A stretch of DNA of 33,494 nt from Bacillota bacterium (GTDB taxonomy: Bacteria; Bacillota; Bacilli; Paenibacillales; NBRC-103111): assembly GCA_023386955.1 (NCBI GenBank), contig JAEWIS010000037.1, positions 1 to 33,494 on the forward strand, read 5' to 3'. How positions within the stretch are numbered: the stretch's first letter is position 1; each line of letters starts with the position of its first letter. Position numbers and translations under genes: made by a program. Below are positions 7,166 through 15,965 of this stretch, one piece after another. The notes under the pieces are model-generated. The model did not search any database, was not told where the DNA came from, and saw only the letters and a list, made by a program, of their open reading frames with translations.

Positions 7166-8131
7166 TTAATATAGGCCGGATTCGCCGAACCTCTTGGCCA
7201 GCCAGTTGGTGCCCATCACCAGAACCACACCCACAATGGATTTGAATAAGCCTACAGCCGTACTGTAGCTGAATGCGCCTTGGGTGATGCCCACCATGTA
7301 GACATAGGTATCGAACACTTCTGCCACATGCCGGTTCAGCGGGTTCAGCAGCAAATAGATCTGTTCAAAGCCATTGTCCAGAATATTGCCCATACGCAAA
7401 ATCAGCAGGATAACGATGGTGCTGCGGATGGACGGCAGGGTAATATGCCAGGTCTGCTTCCAGCGGTTGGCCCCGTCCATAATCGCCGCCTCATACTGCT
7501 CCATATCCACTCCGGCTAAGGCCGCCAGGAAGATGATGGTGCCCCAGCCGCATTCCTTCCAGATGGTCTGGATGATGATAATGGGACGGAACCAGTCCGG
7601 ACTGGTGAGGAAGTCGGTTTTGCTGCCGGTCTGCTGGAAGAGAAATTCGTTGACCACACCGCCCTCGGTAGTCAGGAACACGTAGGTTAAGCTGGCCACA
7701 ATGACCATGGAGATAAAGTGCGGCACATACACAAGGGTCTGGACAAACCGTTTGAAGAAGGCCACCCGGACTTCATTCAGAAGCAGCGCCAGAATAATGG
7801 GAGCCGGGAAGAAGAAAATCAGATTATATAAAGAAAGCAAAAGGGTGTTGCTGAGCAGCATGGTGAATTCAGGATTGGCGAAAAACACGCGGAAATGCTC
7901 CAATCCGACCCATTCGCTTTTTATAAATCCAAGGAAGGGCTGATAATCCTTAAAGGCCAGCAGGACCCCCCACATGGGAACATATTTGAAAAGCAGAAAG
8001 TACAATAAACCGGGCGTGAGCAAGATAAACATCCATTTTTCCCGGCGGACCCGCTTCCATAAGGTATTCCGGCGGTCCTTGCCGGTCATGTGCACGGCTT
8101 GAATGTTCCCTTGGGCAGCCGCTTGCTTCAT
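7166..8131 (-). CDS. ABC importer permease (LplB type), importer 1
   Basis: This 321-residue inner-membrane permease of the LplB/YtcP-partner family has six hydrophobic segments and the EAA-loop sequence EQYEAAIMDGANRWKQTWHI. The family pattern KYVPMWGVLLAFKDYQP lies after the first helix. ATG 8131 is preferred: GGAGGT lies 10 bases upstream, whereas the in-frame TTG at 8149 lies upstream of that site. It is the first gene of the operon, driven by the promoter at 8183-8211, which carries the AAAAATGTCC block shared with the lyase operon. Confidence 0.93.
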   Translation of the reverse strand: MKQAAAQGNIQAVHMTGKDRRNTLWKRVRREKWMFILLTPGLLYFLLFKYVPMWGVLLAFKDYQPFLGFIKSEWVGLEHFRVFFANPEFTMLLSNTLLLSLYNLIFFFPAPIILALLLNEVRVAFFKRFVQTLVYVPHFISMVIVASLTYVFLTTEGGVVNEFLFQQTGSKTDFLTSPDWFRPIIIIQTIWKECGWGTIIFLAALAGVDMEQYEAAIMDGANRWKQTWHITLPSIRSTIVILLILRMGNILDNGFEQIYLLLNPLNRHVAEVFDTYVYMVGITQGAFSYSTAVGLFKSIVGVVLVMGTNWLAKRFGESGLY

Positions 8132-8182
8132 AACTTCTTCCACCTCCAAAAATTTCAGCGCGTCGACGAGCGGTGTGACTTT

Positions 8183-8230
8183 ATTATGTGGCAGCCCCCG
8201 GTTTCCGACAACCGGACATTTTTATAGGCG
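8183..8230 (-). promoter_or_regulatory. Importer 1 promoter with putative activator site
   Basis: On the minus strand TTGTCG (8211-8206), a 17-base spacer and CATAAT (8188-8183) form a promoter. Two bases upstream of the -35 sits AAAAATGTCC (8223-8214), preceded by CGCCTAT. The same block at the same spacing precedes the rhamnogalacturonan lyase operon at 18247-18295. Placement next to the -35 fits an AraC-type activator. Which regulator binds is inference. Confidence 0.6.
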
Positions 8231-8331
8231 GAATAGGCGGCAGCAGCGGCAAGAAATATGCTTAAGAGCGGCAATGTCCTATACTCCCCAAGAAGTGCTA
8301 TGTTGGCATATGCCCCCTTAAGAAAGTGCGA

Positions 8332-8360
8332 TTGAAGGCAATTTTGATTGCGCATACAAT
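8332..8360 (+). promoter_or_regulatory. Promoter of the PL9 pectate lyase gene
   Basis: TTGAAG (8332-8337), a 17-base spacer and TACAAT (8355-8360) resemble a sigma-A promoter. The leader would be about 100 bases. It is divergent from the importer promoter about 120 bases away, so one bound regulator could influence both. Confidence 0.5.
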
Positions 8361-8465
8361 ATGTTCTGAAAACACTGGTACAGGAAAGGGGGAATTTGTA
8401 AGGAGCTACTATAATCCTGCATCAGTACCCATGAATAAAACATTTTAATGAGAGGAAAGTGAGAA

Positions 8466-11400
8466 ATGGACAGCCCGATCCACAGCAGCTACGCAAGATT
8501 TTTGTCTTCCTTTTTAGGTGCTTTTGGCAAAACACTACTATTTGTTATAGCCGGATTTGCAGCCGTTTTCATTTCTGCAGCATCGGCTCATGCCGCCAGC
8601 TTTTATGTCGCTCCGGATGGCAATGACAGCAATACGGGCACCCTGGAGGCCCCCTTCAAGAGTCTTATGAAAGCGCAAACAGAGGCTTCTGAAGGAGATG
8701 CGGTCTATATTCGCGGAGGTATATACGATACCTTTGATATCGCCGCCACGGACAGCAACTACAACTATGTGCACCGGATGAGCAAAAGCAACATTACGTA
8801 TGAGGCTTATGAAAATGAGAAGCCTGTGTTTGATTTCTCCGGCGTAGAGCCGGTGAAGCGCGTTGCTGCGTTTCATGTGCCGGTTGGAACCAGCAATGTG
8901 ACGTTTAGAGGCATTGAGGTTATTGGTGTTAAAGCCGGCACCCAAAAGCAGTCGGAATGCTTCCGGATTCAAGGCAACGCCCATTTTGACCGGGTTTCCG
9001 CCCATGATACCGAGGCTAACGGCTTTTACTTCACAACACAAGGCAGCGGCTCGCTTATCAATTGTGATGCATACAACAATATCGGGCCCACCAGCGCCTC
9101 CATCGGCAACACGGATGGGTTTGGTTTTCATGCTAATCCGGTTACAGTGAAAAACTGCCGTTCCTGGCATAACAGCGATGATGGCTATGATACCATCAGT
9201 TCGCAGGGGTCTATAACCTTTGAAAACAGCTGGGCCTACGATATGACAGCCGGTGGGGATTCCAACGGGTTTAAGGTAGGCGGCGGAACCTGGGGCAATA
9301 AGCTTCCTAATCCGGTCCCCGTGCATATCGTGAAAAACTGCATTTCTGCCAATAACAACGCCAGTGGCTTCTATGCCAATCACCATTTGGGACAAGCAGC
9401 TATTTGGACATATAATACCGCTTTCAACAATAAAACCGCCAATTTCAACATGCTGGAGCGGACAATCTTGGAGGATCTGCACAGCGATATTGACGGGTAC
9501 CGGGAGGAATTGCACTATAATATCGCCTTCTCAGGCAAAGATATTATGAATGCGAATTTACCTCCGGAAAGAGAGAGCTTTAATTCGTGGACAATGGATG
9601 TTGCGGTATCGGAGGAAGATTTCCAAAGTCTGGATGCCTCGCAGTTGACATTGCCCCGTAAAGCGGATGGCAGCCTGCCGGACATTACGTTTATGAAGCT
9701 GGCCAGCGACAGCGATCTTGCCGGTTTGGGTTACGGTTATACAGATGGAGTGGTCCTTGCCGATCAGAATATTGAGCTTGCGGCTGGTGCATCTGCTCAA
9801 TTGGAAGCCGCGGTATTTCCTCTGGATGCCCAAGATAAAACGATCACCTTTACATCCAGTGATGCCCATGTAGCAACGGTTACAGATGCGGTTTATAATC
9901 CCGTTACCGGGAAAACCAGTGTTACTGTTACTGCCGTAGCCCCAGGAACGGCGGTTATTACAGCAGCTGCTGCAGAAGGTGGCACTAGCGCAACCAGTTC
10001 GGTAACGGTTAGCGCTGCACCAGTTGAGACCGTGGAAATGAGTCTCAGCCAATTCCATGCAGCCACCGGAGAGTCCATTATAGTGTCGGGTTCAACAGCT
10101 GCCAATACTGACGTTCTTGTACGTGCTGTTCAAGCTGACGGTACAGATATCTATTCGGCGACTGTAACCTCCAACACGTACGGGGAGTTTTCTACTAGGA
10201 TTACGGTTCCCTCGGACATGTCCCCCGGCATTCTTTATGTCTCTGCGGCAAAGGGAAGCCTCAAAGCCTCTGCCAATCTGACCGTTTATGCAGCCGGTGG
10301 CGGATACACGCCTCCTGTTGTCATTGCAGACGACACACCGGTAACCGTAACCGATACCCATAAAACCGTCGCCGTAACCCAGGCCACCTACGATCATACA
10401 TCATCACCTGTGTCCATTTCGGTGCCCTCCCCCGTTTCAGGCGCAGCTCTGAGCGTTGCTCAACTGCTGTATGAACCCTCCGATTCCACTGTTACAACAG
10501 CCCCGCTGCCGGGGGTAAAGGTAACCGCTGCAGCAACCATCGGCTCCGCTGCAGTCACCCTGGAAGCAGAATTGCCCAGAGGCTTGATCATCACAGCGCC
10601 TGCTGCATGGAATGGAATGATCAGCCTGGCCGCAGTGTTGGCCAATAACACGGTTACTCCAGTGCCGGATTCGGGCTATACGGCAACTGTACATGCCGTA
10701 ATCGAGACAGGCTCCCCTGATGTGCCGTTAACCTTCAACAAGGCTGTAAGACTGGTCATCCCGGGAATGGGCGGCAAAAAAGCAGGTTACCAAAGCGGCA
10801 CCGTCTTCACCAAAATCACTCAAGTCCTTAGCGCCGATACTCAGACTGCGGCTGACGCCGAAATCGCAGCCGGCGGGGATGCCTATATCACCGTCGGAGC
10901 CGACCTTGTCATTTGGACGAAGCATTTCACCAAATTTGCTGTTTATGCTCAAACGGCCATTAACAGCGACAGTGACAGCGATGGCAGCGGCAGCAGCGGT
11001 GGTGGCATAACACCTTCACCGTCAACCCCTGCCCCCAACCCAACTCCCTCAACTACACCTGGAGCGGCCACACCTGCACCTTCCGTTTCCTTGACAGATA
11101 TTGCAGGCCATTGGGCACATGCGGAAATTGACAAGCTGATTAATTCCGGTGCAGTTGCCGGTTACCCGGACGGTACCTTCAAGCCCGATCAATCCATTAC
11201 CCGGGCGGAATTTGTGAAAATACTTGTTGCAGCCTTCAAGCTAGAAGCCAAAGCAGGTAAGGTGTTCTCCGACACAGCAAACCACTGGGCGAAGGATTAC
11301 ATTGCCGCCGCTAATGCCCATGGGATTGTAGACGGCTACAGCGATTCCCTCTTCGGGCCGGATGATCTGATTACCAGAGAACAGATGGCCGTAATGGCAG

Positions 11401-11600
11401 TCAAAGCAGCCAAGCTGTCTCTTGTTTCAGGAGAAGCCTCCTTCTCGGATCAGGCAGAGATATCCTCCTGGGCAGCCCTTGAGGTATTCACCGCCCGGAA
11501 GGTTGGAATTATCAACGGATACCCTGACGGCAGCTTCAAGCCTAAGGGAAATGCAACCAGAGCTGAGGCAATTTCTATCATCGCAAAAGCCTTAAAATAA
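8466..11600 (+). CDS. Surface-anchored PL9 pectate lyase with Big-2-like and SLH domains
   Basis: This 1044-residue secreted enzyme has a signal peptide ending near ASAHA (about residue 43). A DUF1565/parallel beta-helix PL9 domain (about 44-420) follows. D217, the trio D238/D239/D242 in HNSDDGYD, and K270 in DSNGFKVGG match the calcium-binding aspartates and catalytic lysine of Dickeya Pel9A, as I recall that enzyme. Next come a Big-2-like domain (about 428-513), an Ig-like segment (about 520-605), an unidentified beta-rich region (about 615-830), a Ser/Asp and Pro/Thr linker (about 835-875), and three SLH modules (about 876-1044) for binding the cell-wall polymer. It should cleave polygalacturonate by beta-elimination at the cell surface and feed the adjacent importer. 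A GAGG site about 10 bases before ATG 8466 supports the start. It is followed by a terminator. Confidence 0.92.
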   Translation: MDSPIHSSYARFLSSFLGAFGKTLLFVIAGFAAVFISAASAHAASFYVAPDGNDSNTGTLEAPFKSLMKAQTEASEGDAVYIRGGIYDTFDIAATDSNYNYVHRMSKSNITYEAYENEKPVFDFSGVEPVKRVAAFHVPVGTSNVTFRGIEVIGVKAGTQKQSECFRIQGNAHFDRVSAHDTEANGFYFTTQGSGSLINCDAYNNIGPTSASIGNTDGFGFHANPVTVKNCRSWHNSDDGYDTISSQGSITFENSWAYDMTAGGDSNGFKVGGGTWGNKLPNPVPVHIVKNCISANNNASGFYANHHLGQAAIWTYNTAFNNKTANFNMLERTILEDLHSDIDGYREELHYNIAFSGKDIMNANLPPERESFNSWTMDVAVSEEDFQSLDASQLTLPRKADGSLPDITFMKLASDSDLAGLGYGYTDGVVLADQNIELAAGASAQLEAAVFPLDAQDKTITFTSSDAHVATVTDAVYNPVTGKTSVTVTAVAPGTAVITAAAAEGGTSATSSVTVSAAPVETVEMSLSQFHAATGESIIVSGSTAANTDVLVRAVQADGTDIYSATVTSNTYGEFSTRITVPSDMSPGILYVSAAKGSLKASANLTVYAAGGGYTPPVVIADDTPVTVTDTHKTVAVTQATYDHTSSPVSISVPSPVSGAALSVAQLLYEPSDSTVTTAPLPGVKVTAAATIGSAAVTLEAELPRGLIITAPAAWNGMISLAAVLANNTVTPVPDSGYTATVHAVIETGSPDVPLTFNKAVRLVIPGMGGKKAGYQSGTVFTKITQVLSADTQTAADAEIAAGGDAYITVGADLVIWTKHFTKFAVYAQTAINSDSDSDGSGSSGGGITPSPSTPAPNPTPSTTPGAATPAPSVSLTDIAGHWAHAEIDKLINSGAVAGYPDGTFKPDQSITRAEFVKILVAAFKLEAKAGKVFSDTANHWAKDYIAAANAHGIVDGYSDSLFGPDDLITREQMAVMAVKAAKLSLVSGEASFSDQAEISSWAALEVFTARKVGIINGYPDGSFKPKGNATRAEAISIIAKALK

Positions 11601-11617
11601 TCGATTGGAAAAATAAA

Positions 11618-11667
11618 GAGGCTGTCCAAAAAGTCCGTCAAGGCCGCTTTTACCTTTGGACAGCCTC
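11618..11667 (+). terminator. Terminator after the PL9 lyase gene
   Basis: Thirteen-base perfect arms, 11618-11630 and 11655-11667, enclose a 24-base loop and are followed by ATTTCATTTT. The hairpin begins 17 bases after the lyase stop codon and largely separates it from the SUMF1-like gene. Confidence 0.75.
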
Positions 11668-11719
11668 ATTTCATTTTGGCAGCAGCATCATCTCCTCTTG
11701 GAACAGAAAGGTGAAAAGA

Positions 11720-12562
11720 ATGAAGCTTATCCCGTACCGGTTGAAGCCTATGCTTTTGCTCATTGGAATTGTGTCAATTGGTGTTATTGTTTACTATCTT
11801 GCGTCTGCTACCTCCGGAGTAAACCAAAACGCTGTGCTGCCCAACACCGTGATGGCAGAGGCGGTGGAAAAGGTAAACCTGGGACAACAGCTGGAAATGG
11901 AGTTCGTGCGGATCCATCCGGGCACATTCTCCATGGGCTCCTCCCAGGAATTCGGTGATGAAGATGAAGGACCTATGCATGAGGTCAAGATCACCAAAGC
12001 CTTCTTCATTGGGAAATATGAGGTAACACAGGAGCAATGGGAAATGGTCATGGGCAGCAATCCCAGTGCATTTAAAGGCGCAAAATTGCCGGTGGAATCG
12101 GTCAGCTGGGAGGATTGCCAGAGATTTGTGGCAGAGCTCCAGAAACTGACCGGCAGAAGCTTTGCTCTGCCCACTGAAGCACAATGGGAATTTGCCTCCC
12201 GGGCAGGCACAACCTCACCATGGAGCTTCGGAAACAAGGAAGAGCTTATAGAGGACTTTGCCTGGATCAACACAAATTCAAGCGACCGCACCCACCCCGT
12301 GGGGGAGAAAAAGCCTAATCCCTGGGGACTTCACGATATGCATGGAAATGTTCAGGAGTGGGTCAGCGATTGGTACAGTAATCCTTATGAACGGGGAATG
12401 GCTTCAGACCCGCAAGGCCCCTCATCCGGCGATGCCCGGGTGATTCGTGGAGGCGCATGGGGGGACTATCCTGCCAATACGCGCTCCTCTTACCGGAACT
12501 GCATGGGACCGCAAGTAAAGCATGAGGGTGTAGGATTAAGGCTTGTATTATTGGATAAGTAG
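11720..12562 (+). CDS. SUMF1/FGE-fold protein, probably not a sulfatase activator
   Basis: This 280-residue protein has an N-terminal membrane helix (about residues 9-28) and then a formylglycine-generating-enzyme-like fold: PGTFSMGS, YEVTQEQWEMVMG, PVESVSWEDC, LPTEAQWEFASRAGT, NPWGLHDMHGNVQEW and VIRGGAWGD near the end. Genuine FGEs carry two copper-binding cysteines just after the RGGS motif. The equivalent stretch here reads AWGDYPANTRSSYRNC and has no such pair, so sulfatase maturation is unlikely. Related non-FGE members include EgtB-like and PvdO-like proteins. The position after a surface lyase suggests an extracytoplasmic, perhaps carbohydrate-related, role, but the function is unknown. 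ATG 11720 has AAAGGTG seven bases upstream; the in-frame GTG at 11711 lies inside that site. Confidence 0.85.
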   Translation: MKLIPYRLKPMLLLIGIVSIGVIVYYLASATSGVNQNAVLPNTVMAEAVEKVNLGQQLEMEFVRIHPGTFSMGSSQEFGDEDEGPMHEVKITKAFFIGKYEVTQEQWEMVMGSNPSAFKGAKLPVESVSWEDCQRFVAELQKLTGRSFALPTEAQWEFASRAGTTSPWSFGNKEELIEDFAWINTNSSDRTHPVGEKKPNPWGLHDMHGNVQEWVSDWYSNPYERGMASDPQGPSSGDARVIRGGAWGDYPANTRSSYRNCMGPQVKHEGVGLRLVLLDK

Positions 12563-12591
12563 AACAGAAAAATATATCATCTTTATATAGA

Positions 12592-12642
12592 AAACCTCTC
12601 CTTATCGGATGGAGCGCAAGCTGCCATTTGAAGGAGAGGTTT
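12592..12642. terminator. Bidirectional terminator between convergent genes
   Basis: Twelve-base perfect arms, AAACCTCTCCTT (12592-12603) and AAGGAGAGGTTT (12631-12642), have a 27-base loop and T-rich flanks on both strands. They sit between the SUMF1-like gene and the GH2 gene, serving either direction. Confidence 0.75.
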
Positions 12643-12674
12643 GTTTATGTTGATTGGTGGTGATTATTAAACGG

Positions 12675-15600
12675 TTAACTGTTCTTGGCCGGGAGCTCAA
12701 TCCGGAATACCCGGACATTGTCGTCGTAAAAAGCGACCACACCCTGGATATAGGAAATGACTGCGTTGATCTCCACGATGAAGGCATCCCGGTGGATGTA
12801 AGGCTCTCCATTCAACAGATTCTCCTCCCCGTTGACAAGAAGGTGGGTGCGTCCCTTTTCTGCGGTGACGGTGTTGCCCCCGGAGGTTAAGGTGAGGATT
12901 TGTTTGTCCCCGTCGTAGGAGTAATCGAACAGCTCCGGCCGCATGCTTTTGATGCGCTCCAGAATGAACAGAACCGGACTGTAGATGCTGCCGTGGTTAT
13001 AGACACTCAGAATTCCCCGGGTATCCGGCTCCTGGCCCTCCACCAGCACCTTGCAGTAGATCTTGTCCTCGGGCACATACTTGGCCGCGTCCGCTTCGGG
13101 AATGGCTTCGAAGGGATAGGCGGAAGCTGGTGCGGTATCTCCGTAGACCGGCGCAAGACATTGGAGGTGCTGCCGGGCTAATGGAGCCGTATCGGCAGAA
13201 TGGCTTTGCAGCGATACTGCGGCCTGCGGCACACCCTTCATCTGCGCCGTCAGCCTGATCTCCCCGGCGCTCCGGGTTGACCGGATGAAGACCCGGTTGT
13301 TGCCGCATTCCGCGTACACATGGTTCTGGTGGATGACGCTGTCCTCTTTGCCGAAGCCGTTGAAGCGTCCGCTGTTGTATCCGCCCAGGAATACCCCTTC
13401 CCCTTCCAGAGTGAAGTCGATGCGGTCAAAAGCAAGCGGGCATAAACGGCCCTGCTCATCGAGAACCTCTACATCCACGTAAGCAACGTCGGTTCCATCC
13501 GCCATAAGGCCACGGTCTCCAGTAATAGGAGTCAACCGCAGTTTGGCTGGGGCCGAGGCGGTTTCAATCCCGTCCTCCGCCACCAGCTTGCCTTCATAAT
13601 CGTACGCTTTGGCAGTGATGGAGCCGGATTGGGTAATATCGATCTGCTCAAAAGGAAATACGAAGGTATCCACCGGCTTATCGCAAACCCCTGCCGGTTT
13701 CCCATTGATGAACAGCTCCACCCTGGCAATGGAGTAGCTGCCCAGGACATACACCGTTTTATCCTTGGGATTGCGGTAAGCGTACTCTCCGGTTTTGCGC
13801 CAATGGGTCCCGTCAAACTCCTTCAACGCGTAGCGGTAGTTATTGCCGCCCTCCTGAGGGTAATTCCAGTGGCCAACGATCTTGACCATGGGCATGGGAG
13901 ACTGGATGGTCCGGAAGGCCTCGAAGCTCTGCTTCTTGATGCGCACCGGATCCACCCGGCCGCTCATCCGTGCATTCTCCGACGCCGCCTGTCTGCCGTG
14001 CTGTGCGGAATCCGTCCAGCACAGAGCCGCCGCTGCCGCGTAGAAGTTTTTGCCGGAGGCGCCGCCGATCCGGTCATTGAAAAACTCGGCATACCCCCGT
14101 GCGGCATACAGGGAAAGCTCCTCGGAGGTCAAATCAAAACAGTCGCCTCCGGGCTGCTTCCGGCCCCCCCGGCCCAGATACAGATTGTCGTAGTCGAAGT
14201 CCGGCGGGGAAAAATCATCCCACACCCGGCGCGGCGCTTCCTCCCGCAGGTATTCCGTTTCGGTCACCGGCATTTTGGAGGATTGGAAACGGCCTGCATG
14301 ACGGTTCAGCATGGTGCCCACATATTCCGCTTCCTGGACCACATCCTCGGTATTCAGGGTGCGGCAGCCCATAAACCGTCCGCCATCCGGATCAAGCTGC
14401 TCCTTCAACAGGCGCATTTCCCGCATATGCTCCTTGCTGATGGAATTGTTGCCCGCCTCCCAGAACAGGATGGACGGATTATTTTTGAAATAGATAATAA
14501 TGTCCCGCATTACTTCCATCCGCTGGTCCCACTGCCTGCCGAAATTCTCATGCTCCTTGTCCCCTGCGGGCTGGGTGCAGACGACACCGTACCGGTCGCA
14601 GGACCGGATATCCGCCGGGCTGGCTGCCACATGCATCCAACGAATGTGGTTGGCGTTGCTCTCGCGGACCAGCTTGGCGTCCATATCCCGGAGCCAGTCA
14701 GTGGGGATGCCCACAGCCGCCCACTCGTTGGAGGAGCGCTGGGCGTAGCCGGTGAGCCAAACCCGGGTGTCATTGATCAAAAGCCCCTGTTCTCCATCAT
14801 AGGAAACCTTCCGGAAGCCGGTAACAGTGGTCACAGTGTCCAGCACTTCCCCGTCTTGAATCAGCCGGGTGTAGACCGTGTACAGGTAAGGATCATCCGG
14901 TGACCAGAAGCGGAGTCCGGAGACGGCGGCGGAATGTTTGATGATAGTAACCTCAACGGACTCGGTAACGGTTGGCGCTACTTCGTCCTCAGCCAAGGGG
15001 ATGAATTTCTCCCCGTCTTTCCGGTACGCATCCTGCGGCGTGATGGTGATAGGCGGTGCGGCCGGAAGCTTGGCGGCCGGAATCAGGTTCAGCCCGGATA
15101 AGGTCCGGCTGATCTCGTTGCCCTGATGGTCACAAATGATGCTCTCCAGGAAAACCGACTTGCCGGAGCCGGTTTCGTTCCGGATCTCCGCATGGACATG
15201 GATATCCGCTTTCTGCTGGGGGATATCGTAGTCGCTTCCAAAGACATACACCCCTTTGGTTTGCAGGTTGCTGTAAACCGGTAGGGTGATGTACAGCTTC
15301 GGCTTCACGTGAAGCCGGATGTTTTTGGTGAGGCCGCCCACGGAAGGGTTAAAGTCGTTGCAGTTCCAGAAGTAACGGACGCTACGGGCCGACTCGGGGA
15401 TGCTGTCCTGCTCCGTTAAGGAGTCGATGAATGCTCCCGGTTGGGCATCCGAATGATTTGGTGTCTCCGCCACGAAAAAATCCAGATCCCGGGTGGAGGT
15501 GTTATCCGTGGCGATAGCAATCAGATTGTCCCCGTCATCATCCACATAAGGGGTCAGGTCGAAGGCGAAGGGTGCAACCCCCGCTTCGTAATAACCGGCC

Positions 15601-15965
15601 ATGGTGCCGTTGATGTACAGATAACAGGTTTGGCGGATGCCTTCAAACTCAATCAGCACCTTTTTCCCGTTGTGGGAGGCAGGAAGACGGAACCATTTAC
15701 GGTAGAAGGAGAAGGTTCTTTTTTGACCGCTTCCCGCGTCCTTGATCCGGTCTACAAACAGGTCCTTGTCGTTATAGGTATGGGGGAGGCCTACGGTTTC
15801 CCAAACCGACTCCTCATATTCCTTCTCGAAAAAAAACCGGCCCGACTGATCCTTCCACGCCTCCAGCGCAGCTGCCAGCGGGAACGCATCCGCCACCTTG
15901 AAGGTCCAGCCGTAATTAAAGTTATATACCTGGGACTTCGCCTCTTGTGTGTCCTGCGTATTCAT
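12675..15965 (-). CDS. GH2-family glycosidase (beta-galactosidase-like), cytoplasmic
   Basis: This 1096-residue protein has the GH2 layout: a jelly-roll sugar-binding domain (about 15-230, with FYRKWFRLP, GIRQTCYLYINGTMAGYYEAG), an Ig-like domain, a TIM barrel (about 390-680), then further beta domains. There is no signal peptide. The nucleophile is probably E571 in VTETEY. The usual acid/base motif W-x-x-G-N-E reads W502-E-A-G-N-N507, with Asn in place of Glu (see findings). The start is ATG 15965 with GGAGGGG eight bases upstream. It overlaps the preceding lyase stop codon as ATGA, so translation is coupled. It probably removes a terminal sugar from rhamnogalacturonan or pectin side chains after import; galactose is a guess from family resemblance only. 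It ends at the bidirectional terminator. Confidence 0.88.
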   Translation of the reverse strand: MNTQDTQEAKSQVYNFNYGWTFKVADAFPLAAALEAWKDQSGRFFFEKEYEESVWETVGLPHTYNDKDLFVDRIKDAGSGQKRTFSFYRKWFRLPASHNGKKVLIEFEGIRQTCYLYINGTMAGYYEAGVAPFAFDLTPYVDDDGDNLIAIATDNTSTRDLDFFVAETPNHSDAQPGAFIDSLTEQDSIPESARSVRYFWNCNDFNPSVGGLTKNIRLHVKPKLYITLPVYSNLQTKGVYVFGSDYDIPQQKADIHVHAEIRNETGSGKSVFLESIICDHQGNEISRTLSGLNLIPAAKLPAAPPITITPQDAYRKDGEKFIPLAEDEVAPTVTESVEVTIIKHSAAVSGLRFWSPDDPYLYTVYTRLIQDGEVLDTVTTVTGFRKVSYDGEQGLLINDTRVWLTGYAQRSSNEWAAVGIPTDWLRDMDAKLVRESNANHIRWMHVAASPADIRSCDRYGVVCTQPAGDKEHENFGRQWDQRMEVMRDIIIYFKNNPSILFWEAGNNSISKEHMREMRLLKEQLDPDGGRFMGCRTLNTEDVVQEAEYVGTMLNRHAGRFQSSKMPVTETEYLREEAPRRVWDDFSPPDFDYDNLYLGRGGRKQPGGDCFDLTSEELSLYAARGYAEFFNDRIGGASGKNFYAAAAALCWTDSAQHGRQAASENARMSGRVDPVRIKKQSFEAFRTIQSPMPMVKIVGHWNYPQEGGNNYRYALKEFDGTHWRKTGEYAYRNPKDKTVYVLGSYSIARVELFINGKPAGVCDKPVDTFVFPFEQIDITQSGSITAKAYDYEGKLVAEDGIETASAPAKLRLTPITGDRGLMADGTDVAYVDVEVLDEQGRLCPLAFDRIDFTLEGEGVFLGGYNSGRFNGFGKEDSVIHQNHVYAECGNNRVFIRSTRSAGEIRLTAQMKGVPQAAVSLQSHSADTAPLARQHLQCLAPVYGDTAPASAYPFEAIPEADAAKYVPEDKIYCKVLVEGQEPDTRGILSVYNHGSIYSPVLFILERIKSMRPELFDYSYDGDKQILTLTSGGNTVTAEKGRTHLLVNGEENLLNGEPYIHRDAFIVEINAVISYIQGVVAFYDDNVRVFRIELPAKNS

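Larger units (their letters stand above)
8132..8465. other. Divergent regulatory region between importer 1 and PL9 lyase
   Basis: About 330 bases with no credible gene. It contains the minus promoter and putative operator (8183-8230), the plus promoter (8332-8360) and a CCGGTT-N6-AACCGG inverted repeat at 8198-8215 that overlaps the minus -35. A short minus frame (8155-8355) has no ribosome binding site and no recognisable family. Confidence 0.7.

Noticed and set aside
8155..8355. Small minus frame of 66 codons in the importer 1/PL9 divergent region
   Set aside because: It covers the importer promoter and operator-like block, has no ribosome binding site and has a composition unlike a protein family.
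13629..14903. 424-codon plus frame opposite the GH2 gene
   Set aside because: Same reason: complete overlap with a clear GH2 protein and no recognisable features of its own.
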